In this document: positions 1-4,884 of the stretch, in pieces
Layout of the letters: the number at the start of each line of letters is the position of its first letter
How positions within the stretch are numbered: the stretch's first letter is position 1
The notes under the pieces: model-generated
The model's input: only the letters and a program-made list of their open reading frames with translations
The model's database searches: none
What the model was told of the DNA's origin: nothing
NCBI GenBank assembly: GCA_049315745.1
Contig: JBMOJO010000229.1
Location: 1-5,956, forward strand
From: JADJPL01 sp049315745
GTDB taxonomy: Bacteria > Bacteroidota > Bacteroidia > Chitinophagales > Saprospiraceae
Length of the DNA stretch: 5,956 nucleotides
Direction of reading: 5' to 3'
Position numbers and translations under genes: made by a program

Positions 1-1255
1 CACAATCGCCACCCTGCTCCCCCGTGCAGCCCATCGTGAAGGTGCCGCCGCGTACCAATACCATTTCAAAATTTAGACCAAGCGGTACCGGGCAGCCGCC
101 ATTTGACATAGGGCCTACCGCCGACGGGCAGTCATCTTCGCTGTCAGGCACGCCGTCCCCGTCGCGGTCTGGAGGCAGAGGTGGTTTGACCCTCTCCTGT
201 GCGGTCGTGGCATAGCGCCCATAGGGATAGATATCCAAATACCCCTGGTACGCATCCGGAGTATTCAGCTGCTGGGCCGTCTGCCAGGCACGATCTTCCT
301 GGAGCATGGCCCTCCCATCCTCTGCCTGTTTTTTAAACCGCCCTTGCGGAAAAGCAGAAAGGTAGTAGTCATAGGCCTCTATCGTGTTACGGCCCTGTGC
401 ACTTTTAAAAGCCACCGCATCCTTGTCTTCCGGCCCACCGGCACAGGCGCCTTTGAGCACAAAAACAAAATCCCCATTCTCCTCATGCCCCCTGAACGAC
501 CCCGACTCCGGCTTGGGGTTGTCTATTCCGGAGAGCGCGTAGTCGAAATCCCTCGTATATAATATCCCCTCCCCACTTCCTTTTCGGAGCGTTTCCAGTA
601 TCCTGGAAGCAAATACGGAACGGGCCGGCGTCCGGCTCGACTTATTCCCCGAACTAAAATATTTCCGGGAGGTTTCCTTCAGCGCACGGTCAATTTTCTG
701 GGCGCATCCTACTATTTCATCGTAAACCGGCCCATCCGGTTTGCCCCCGCTCCTGTTCCGGATCCCAAACGAACCCGAATAGCACGCGTCCAGCATCAGC
801 AGGATATGCCGACATCGGTTGCGTGCCAGATAGGTCCCCAGCTCGTCGTAGCTCAACCAGGAACTGCCATAGGAATCCTGGACCTTCCCCTCTTTAGGAA
901 TGAGATACCCCCGCTCAGTAACGGCATCGAAGTGCCCATGCATGGAAAAGAAAAACAAGACCTGGTCGTCCGCACCGAAATTGCGGCGGTTGTACGCGTC
1001 AATGGTATCCAGGATTTGTTGTTTGGAGGGGTTAGCGACCAGCCTGGTCTGGAAGCCGTAGCGGTCGCGAAGCTCGGTGGCAATCCGTTCGGATTCTGAC
1101 TTGGCTTCAGGAAGCTGCACCCATCCTACCTGGTCGTATGCCGAAATGTAAAAAAATACGGCATAGTCTTTCCCTGTCCGCCCTGTAGTCTGGGACGTCA
1201 AGTGCCCGCCGGCCAGCACGCCGGCAATCATTAAGAGGAGAAGTCTTAGATACAT
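1..1255 (-). CDS. Exported caspase-like peptidase (C14) fused to an FGE/sulfatase-modifying-factor domain; partial, C-terminus beyond the left edge
   Basis: 418 codons are visible and the frame is open to the window edge. The start ATG at 1255 begins a clear signal peptide (MYLRLLLLMIAGVLAGG, residues 1-17, cleavage probably near 21-22), so the protein should leave the cytoplasm. Residues about 29-225 form a caspase-hemoglobinase fold. The strand FFFSMHGH carries the catalytic His106, and LLMLDACYSGS carries the nucleophile Cys158, the usual DACxSG box. Two 30-residue helical repeats follow (about 282-312 and 323-353), sharing A-F/W-x2-A, AY-x2-YL and YP/FP-x-GR-F/Y. Next is a calcium-binding thrombospondin type-3 motif (DRDGDGVPDSEDDCP, 363-377). 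From residue 398 the frame reads MVLVRGGTFTMG, the characteristic opening of formylglycine-generating-enzyme-like (SUMF1) domains. The rest of that domain lies outside the window. Bacterial caspases of this type cut after basic residues. FGE-like folds fused to them usually lack sulfatase maturation activity and may bind ligands. It diverges from the pair at 1624-3372. Domain calls are strong; the biological role is inferred. Confidence 0.9.
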   Translation of the reverse strand, partial: MYLRLLLLMIAGVLAGGHLTSQTTGRTGKDYAVFFYISAYDQVGWVQLPEAKSESERIATELRDRYGFQTRLVANPSKQQILDTIDAYNRRNFGADDQVLFFFSMHGHFDAVTERGYLIPKEGKVQDSYGSSWLSYDELGTYLARNRCRHILLMLDACYSGSFGIRNRSGGKPDGPVYDEIVGCAQKIDRALKETSRKYFSSGNKSSRTPARSVFASRILETLRKGSGEGILYTRDFDYALSGIDNPKPESGSFRGHEENGDFVFVLKGACAGGPEDKDAVAFKSAQGRNTIEAYDYYLSAFPQGRFKKQAEDGRAMLQEDRAWQTAQQLNTPDAYQGYLDIYPYGRYATTAQERVKPPLPPDRDGDGVPDSEDDCPSAVGPMSNGGCPVPLGLNFEMVLVRGGTFTMGCTGEQGGDC

Positions 1256-1623
1256 ACCACGGGTTTTTTCAGGGATATGAACAGACTTGTTGCGATGGGA
1301 TTCTCACGGGTCAAAAATGGCTCTTTTTCGCCCACGCTGCGCCTTTTTTCGGTCACGTAGCAGGGCTATGCTTCCTCAAAAAGCCTTCGCGTGGACGAAA
1401 AGTAGCGCATTTTTTCCACCGCGATAACCCATCGCAACAAGTCTAATACTCGCCCTACAAGCAGTCAATTACGCCCGTTTAACGAGCGCCGTTAAGCACA
1501 ATTCCGCTCCCTTTGCAGGCGTTTAACCATATTTATGCGAAAAATGCTCCAAAAAATAAGAACTTTTTCCATATCTGCATAATAACCCCACAATTTGCCT
1601 TATTTTTAAGTGAAAAACAGGTT
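1256..1623. other. Divergent intergenic region between the caspase gene and the exported-protein gene
   Basis: These 368 bp separate two divergent genes and must hold both promoters. Most of the region is the 162-bp palindrome at 1283-1444. A small inverted repeat, TTAACG-agcgc-CGTTAA, lies at 1479-1495. The best Bacteroidota-like -7 box for the plus-strand gene is TATTTTTA at 1601-1608 (consensus TAnnTTTG, seven of eight), 15 bp before the ATG, but the only upstream partner is a weak TCTG, so this is tentative. I see no convincing box for the minus-strand gene and no Shine-Dalgarno sequence for either. The stretch 1513-1623 is open and in frame with the plus-strand gene, but I read it as leader. 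Confidence 0.5.
1283..1444. repeat. 162-bp imperfect palindrome (MITE/REP-like or long hairpin)
   Basis: The ends are a perfect 17-bp inverted repeat: AGACTTGTTGCGATGGG at 1283-1299 against its reverse complement at 1428-1444. The arms keep pairing inward: AAAAATG at 1313-1319 with 1408-1414, CGCCCACGC at 1329-1337 with 1389-1397 (one mismatch), TTTTT at 1344-1348 with 1378-1382. A tip stem of CGTAGC with GCTATG (one G-T wobble) closes on the loop AGG at 1362-1364. A symmetric fold of this length in a non-coding gap fits a small non-autonomous mobile element or a dispersed palindromic repeat. If transcribed it would make a long hairpin RNA. No target-site duplication is obvious. The inverted repeat is seen directly; its nature is inferred. 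Confidence 0.75.
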
Positions 1624-2631
1624 ATGAACTCCAATACCCCGGCCCTTTGGCTACTCTGGATAGGTATCGCCCTCTTCCCCGCTTCTGTAACGGCCCAGCG
1701 CCAGAATATTGACAAGGACCTTCCTTTCTTCAGGGCCCAGGCTACCGAGTATCAGCGCTGGCTGGACGCAACCGGGATCGGGGAGGCCCTGCGCGTAGAT
1801 CAGGTAAGGGTGCGGGACTCCGCGAAACTGGAGCTGCTCCTTCTCGTCCAATCTACCGACCTGGATACCGCGATTGGAAAATGGAAACGCTTGCAGCAGG
1901 ATTTCCTCGCCGGGGAAGGATACCCCGTCATCGAAAAGCTGTTCCATGTCTTTGTACATAAAATGGAAATCCCCCCCGGACAGGGGAATGTACAGATATA
2001 CGTCAAGGATACAAAAGGCGAGTATATCCCCTGTTTTTATATCTGGATTTGGCAGGATACGTCCGGGATACAAACCGAAGAACGGCTCAACGAGTGTAGA
2101 TCCAGTCAACTTGAACTCGACCTGATTGTCAGGCCCATTGCCCTGCGCAATACCGGTGCTGTACAGACCAGCCGCATCAATGCCCGCTATGGCCCTGATG
2201 CCGTTTTCGATGAAGTGCTGCGGTATGCCAGGGACAGCTTCACCAATCCCCGTTGCGAGGGCCGGCAGCCCCGTATAGAAGGGATAGACAGAAAAGGCAA
2301 CCGCTTATCGTTCGCGGTGAGCGACCTGTGCAAAGAGGTGCTCAACGAGGAGCAGGAGCCGCTCTGGGGAACCATCCTGAACCTCTTCTACGCCAAGGAC
2401 AAAAGCTTCGTAAAGCGGGAACGCCTTTCTTTTTCATTCACCTACATAGCCTCCGACGGACAGCCCGGATACGCCCTCAGCGGTTGGATCCAGGGGAAAT
2501 TTGGCTCCGGTATTTATCAGCCCCGGCAGAGTGGCTATATTGATATGGACCCGGACTTTATGGATTACCTCGAGACCTATGCCAAAGACTTTCAAACCAA
2601 GCTGCGCGAGTACCTGGAAAAACAGAAGTGA
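1624..2631 (+). CDS. Exported protein of unknown family (335 aa), first gene of the pair with the EAD membrane protein
   Basis: I do not recognise a family. The frame is open from 1513, but I place the start at the ATG at 1624. From there the protein begins with a classic signal peptide: a short polar start, the hydrophobic stretch ALWLLWIGIALFPA, and a probable cleavage after SVTA at residue 24. The 37 residues that the earlier ATG would add look like translated leader and would bury this signal. There is no lipobox cysteine and no other membrane segment, so the mature protein should be periplasmic or secreted. It has four cysteines (137, 158, 211, 236), enough for two disulfides, and a mixed strand/helix pattern. 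Strand-like stretches include NVQIYVKDT and CFYIWIWQD, and the C-terminus (about 310-335) is a charged amphipathic helix. The ATG of the next gene lies 39 bp after the stop, so co-transcription is likely. The divergent neighbour is an exported caspase in the same compartment, which makes this a candidate partner, inhibitor or substrate of that protease; this is inference. Confidence 0.85.
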   Translation: MNSNTPALWLLWIGIALFPASVTAQRQNIDKDLPFFRAQATEYQRWLDATGIGEALRVDQVRVRDSAKLELLLLVQSTDLDTAIGKWKRLQQDFLAGEGYPVIEKLFHVFVHKMEIPPGQGNVQIYVKDTKGEYIPCFYIWIWQDTSGIQTEERLNECRSSQLELDLIVRPIALRNTGAVQTSRINARYGPDAVFDEVLRYARDSFTNPRCEGRQPRIEGIDRKGNRLSFAVSDLCKEVLNEEQEPLWGTILNLFYAKDKSFVKRERLSFSFTYIASDGQPGYALSGWIQGKFGSGIYQPRQSGYIDMDPDFMDYLETYAKDFQTKLREYLEKQK

Positions 2632-2670
2632 CCCTTATCGGCAGGCTTTCCTTTACCCTAAAAACGAGAT

Positions 2671-3372
2671 ATGCAATACACCAAAAGCGAAATCCGAAAA
2701 ATGATCGCAGCAGGAGAACTCGAAAGCGCTGCCCGGGCCGCCCTTTCCTATGCAGACTGCTGTCAGGAGGCCGAAGTATTGAACGGCCTCACCGTTGTGG
2801 CTGCAAATCTTGAGGCGCTCAAAAAAAATTGGGATTCCGGACAAATCACATACCAGGAATACTCCCGTGCGCATGCGCAGGTGACCCATGGACTCGCCGG
2901 TTGGCTCGACCGCCTGCCGCCGGTACCCGCGCCTATAACACACAAAAGGCGCCTGGTGGACGAGGGGAAATTCAAAACCCAGGTATTTTATTTTCTCTGC
3001 CTTTCCAAATTCCTCGTCATTGGGTACCTCACCTTCCATTGGAGCTTAGGGGGGTTCAGCAAAGAGCAGTTTTTTTCCACCCTCGCCATATTGGGGCCCA
3101 CTTTCGGGGCATATATCTCTGTCATGCTGGCCGACTATCTCCGTTCGCAAAAGGAAGCGCCCAGGCCCGAGCGCAGGATGGTCCTCGCCCCGGTATTAAA
3201 GCTCGCTTACTGGCTTTTTCCCGCTTATATCCTCTCCATTATTTTTGTGATCAAGCTCAAAATTGTCGGAGACCTGAATCTCGGAGAGATGAATTCAGCC
3301 TTGGCCATGGTAGAAACCTTGTTAGGCGGTTATGTAGGGCAGATCGTATTCGCCTTCTTCAATAAAGAATAG
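2671..3372 (+). CDS. EAD11-like effector-associated domain fused to a four-helix membrane domain (233 aa)
   Basis: Residues about 4-83 resemble effector-associated domain 11. The opening SEIRKMIAAGELESAARAAL is the conserved first helix (IRxLIAxGxLExAL). A long helix reads VVAANLEALKKNWDSGQIT. The signature G-x-I-T/S-x-E-E-Y is present as GQITYQEYSRA (57-67), and the final helix ends in a leucine/proline-rich segment, LAGWLDRLPP. EADs are small helical adaptors that bring effectors to sensors or to proteases by matching EAD contacts. A Pro-rich linker (83-90) and a basic stretch lead to four predicted transmembrane helices, near 104-125, 133-156, 174-195 and 208-230. The EAD should be cytoplasmic, because the charged KRR and RSQKEAPRPERR stretches lie at helix ends and there is no signal peptide. 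By analogy with other EAD-linked membrane proteins it may be a membrane-disrupting effector, but the 4TM part matches no named family I can identify. It follows the exported-protein gene by 39 bp. The EAD11 call is by eye. Confidence 0.88.
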   Translation: MQYTKSEIRKMIAAGELESAARAALSYADCCQEAEVLNGLTVVAANLEALKKNWDSGQITYQEYSRAHAQVTHGLAGWLDRLPPVPAPITHKRRLVDEGKFKTQVFYFLCLSKFLVIGYLTFHWSLGGFSKEQFFSTLAILGPTFGAYISVMLADYLRSQKEAPRPERRMVLAPVLKLAYWLFPAYILSIIFVIKLKIVGDLNLGEMNSALAMVETLLGGYVGQIVFAFFNKE

Positions 3373-3382
3373 CCTTCCCGCT

Positions 3383-3565
3383 TTAGGACGCCATTGCTTG
3401 ATAAACAGTATTTCGTGCCCCGGCAATCATAATGCGAGCAAGCGCCAAAAGACGTTTGATCGTTATTTCGTCCTTATAGCCCTTATCCTGAAAGTGCGTG
3501 CCCTTGAAGTACAGAAGCGATGCCCTGCCCCCGGCACGGGCCTCATCGTCCTGACATTTATCCTG
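3383..3565 (-). pseudogene. Possible C-terminal remnant of an unidentified gene
   Basis: On the minus strand an open frame of 60 codons runs from just after an in-frame TAG (3566-3568) to a TAA (3383-3385). It has no ATG near its beginning, and the only methionines are close to the end. The translated text looks protein-like (for example LLYFKGTHFQDKGYKDE, then a helix-like LLALARIMIAGARNTVYQ) and the codons resemble real usage. It lies 44 bp downstream of the 176-codon gene on the same strand and 10 bp from the stop of the convergent EAD gene. I cannot name a family. It could be the tail of a decayed gene or a chance open frame in G/C-rich DNA. No terminator with a T tract is visible in this gap. 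Confidence 0.25.
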
Positions 3566-3609
3566 CTATCAGCCTCCGTTCATTGCCGGTTTGGTGTTGG
3601 AAAGGCGGA

Positions 3610-4140
3610 TCAATCCAAAAATACCCGAAAAGACTTTCCGAGCCGGAAACCGCGATAAGCCCGGCGTGCGCAATTCTCCATAAACCGGAGCGTATTCTCC
3701 GATTCTTCCATTAAAAATTTGCCCTCTGAGCCAAGAATCACCACCGTGGTATTGAGGAAGATTATTTTCCCTCCAACTTTCCAGCTTTCGCCGCAAGCAT
3801 CGTCGTCAGGTAAAAAATCGTCCCGCTCTGCCTCCCTGGCTTTTTCGAGCCAATCTGAATCCTCCACACACGATTGAATAAAATCATGGATATTTTTATG
3901 CCATCCTTCACTGATTTTGCCATAATAATCTTTATAAACCTGGCAGACAAAAGCTGACAATTCCTCCCGAACAATATCGGGTTTAAGCGAAAAATGAATA
4001 CTGCCGTCTGCCTCAACGATATCGTAGGTGTCCGCAGGGTAATACTTTTTAATTTTTTTGAGTAACGCATCGGTAGGGATGTCGTCCAGCATGTCGGTGT
4101 TAGCTTGTGCTATAAAGCCGATGTATAAATAGGTACCCAT
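3610..4140 (-). CDS. Hypothetical acidic protein (176 aa), orphan, unknown family
   Basis: The frame runs from the ATG at 4140 to the TGA at 3610-3612. I do not recognise the family. The sequence looks like a genuine soluble protein: a hydrophobic first strand (MGTYLYIGFIAQAN), lysine-rich and acidic helices in the first half (LLKKIKKYYP, about 27-36), aromatic residues through the middle (VYKDYYG, GWHKNIHDF), an acidic loop (about 108-116) and two strand segments (KVGGKIIFLNTTVVILGSE, about 120-138). The C-terminus (about 150-176) is basic. There is no signal peptide or membrane helix, so it should be cytoplasmic. It is poorer in G/C than its neighbours and is flanked by an A/T-rich intergenic region and a possible remnant, which suggests separate acquisition. 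Its size, charge and orphan position are compatible with an immunity-type protein, but no motif supports that. There is no Shine-Dalgarno sequence. Confidence 0.75.
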   Translation of the reverse strand: MGTYLYIGFIAQANTDMLDDIPTDALLKKIKKYYPADTYDIVEADGSIHFSLKPDIVREELSAFVCQVYKDYYGKISEGWHKNIHDFIQSCVEDSDWLEKAREAERDDFLPDDDACGESWKVGGKIIFLNTTVVILGSEGKFLMEESENTLRFMENCARRAYRGFRLGKSFRVFLD

Positions 4141-4562
4141 GGTTCAGTATATTTTAGTTGTTAAAAGGCTGAATAATGCCAAAATGGCGCCGAATTTCCC
4201 CCAAACCCCGTCAAATTTGTTGACCGCAACGCAGTGGTATCGCGCATAAATTTGTCAAATCAAAAATACGGTAACAAAATTAAATAAACAACAAAAAGTA
4301 TTAAAAATATAAAAAAATTTAAAACAAAAAATACACATAACTGAAAGCCGATTTTACGTAGCCGCAGAAGCTATAAAAATCCTGCATAGCCATTCCCCCA
4401 ACCATGCCCGGCAACACCACCCACGGGATGAAAACTGCGGCAATATCCGCACCGGCGTTATTTCCCGAAAATGTCGGGGTAATCCGGCATGGGCAATGCA
4501 CCGCCACGCGGCGGCGTGCGAAAACAACCTGCCGGGGGTTTCGCCGGGCACCGTAGTTTGGA

Positions 4563-4714
4563 GTTGTGTAAAAAGCTTTTTACGGCGCTTCGCGCCGAAT
4601 TATGTTTTGAGAGACAGGTCATTTTAACGATTTCGCTTCGCGAAATCGTGAAAACGACGTGTCTCTCAGAAGAATATTCTGCCGCCGCAGGCGGCAAAAG
4701 ACTTTTTACGCAAC
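4563..4714. repeat. 152-bp nested palindrome forming three hairpins inside a closing stem (cloverleaf-like)
   Basis: Closing arms: GTTGTGTAAAAAG at 4563-4575 pairs with 4702-4714 (12 of 13). The central hairpin has arms 4609-4636 and 4640-4667 pairing at 25 of 28 positions, with outer GAGAGACA/TGTCTCTC, a perfect inner ACGATTTCGC/GCGAAATCGT and the loop TTC. Between the closing and central stems each arm holds its own hairpin: CGGCGC-TTC-GCGCCG (4583-4597) on the left and TGCCGCC-GCA-GGCGGCA (4680-4696) on the right. Left and right arms are diverged inverted copies of each other. The architecture resembles dispersed intergenic palindromic repeats or a small non-autonomous element. There is no T tract after the central stem, so it is not a simple terminator. 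Confidence 0.75.
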
Positions 4715-4848
4715 CCCTACAGATCTTTTAATTGGGCAGAAAAACCACGAAATGTAAATTTTCAAATCATTGATTATAAATATTTTGCGCTTATAATATC
4801 CGCCAAAAACCCCTTTTATCCGGGGGTACAGCCCCTGTTTTTCCGGTA

Positions 4849-4880
4849 TTGACCCTGTGCGCATACGTGCCCTATCTTTG
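4849..4880 (+). promoter_or_regulatory. Bacteroidota-type housekeeping promoter of the Rpn nuclease gene
   Basis: TATCTTTG at 4873-4880 matches the Bacteroidota -7 consensus TAnnTTTG exactly. A TTG at 4849-4851 lies 21 bp upstream, within the usual 17-23 bp for the -33 TTG/TTTG element. The start codon at 4885 begins only 4 bp after the -7 box, so transcription should begin at or within a few bases of the ATG and the mRNA would be leaderless or nearly so. The match is seen directly; its use is inferred. Confidence 0.7.
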
Positions 4881-4884
4881 CCGC

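Larger units (their letters stand above)
4141..4884. other. Long non-coding region: A/T-rich stretch, palindrome cluster, downstream promoter
   Basis: No convincing gene lies in these 744 bp. From 4141 to about 4260 is the leader region of the minus-strand 176-codon gene. It has three copies of the pentamer GTCAA/TTGAC (4210-4214, 4220-4224, 4254-4258) and a repeated AAATTTGT (4213-4220, 4248-4255), a possible operator. About 4256-4340 is strongly A/T-rich with long A runs. About 4360-4500 shows nothing I can identify. From 4498 to about 4550 there are G/C-rich hairpins, for example CCGCC-acgc-GGCGG at 4501-4514. The large nested palindrome occupies 4563-4714, and the promoter of the nuclease gene ends at 4880. 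Short open frames here cross the palindromes and are read as chance. Confidence 0.6.

Noticed and set aside
806..1099. 97-codon plus-strand frame across the caspase active site
   Set aside because: It is the antisense of the catalytic domain, whose His and Cys motifs are unmistakable on the minus strand.
1513..1623. N-terminal extension of the exported protein from the ATG at 1513
   Set aside because: It would place 37 residues ahead of a classic signal peptide. The stretch is A/T-rich leader, and the ATG at 1624 gives a normal exported protein.
1651..2109. 152-codon minus-strand frame inside the exported-protein gene
   Set aside because: It lies entirely opposite a gene with a signal peptide and coherent codons, and has no recognisable feature of its own.
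2829..3365. 178-codon open frame on the plus strand inside the EAD membrane gene
   Set aside because: It is a shadow in another frame, with Arg/Pro/His-rich composition and no domain, while the overlapping frame has a coherent EAD and four membrane helices.
3522..3541. Hairpin GCCCTGCC-ccc-GGCA-c-GGGC as a terminator between convergent genes
   Set aside because: The stem needs a bulge and no T tract follows on either strand.
3398..3658. 86-codon plus-strand frame after the EAD gene
   Set aside because: It starts at TTG, overlaps the end of the 176-codon gene on the other strand and has no protein-like organisation.
4489..4731. Overlapping open frames across the palindrome cluster, both strands
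   Set aside because: They arise because palindromic DNA tends to be open on both strands. The translations mirror each other and show no domain.
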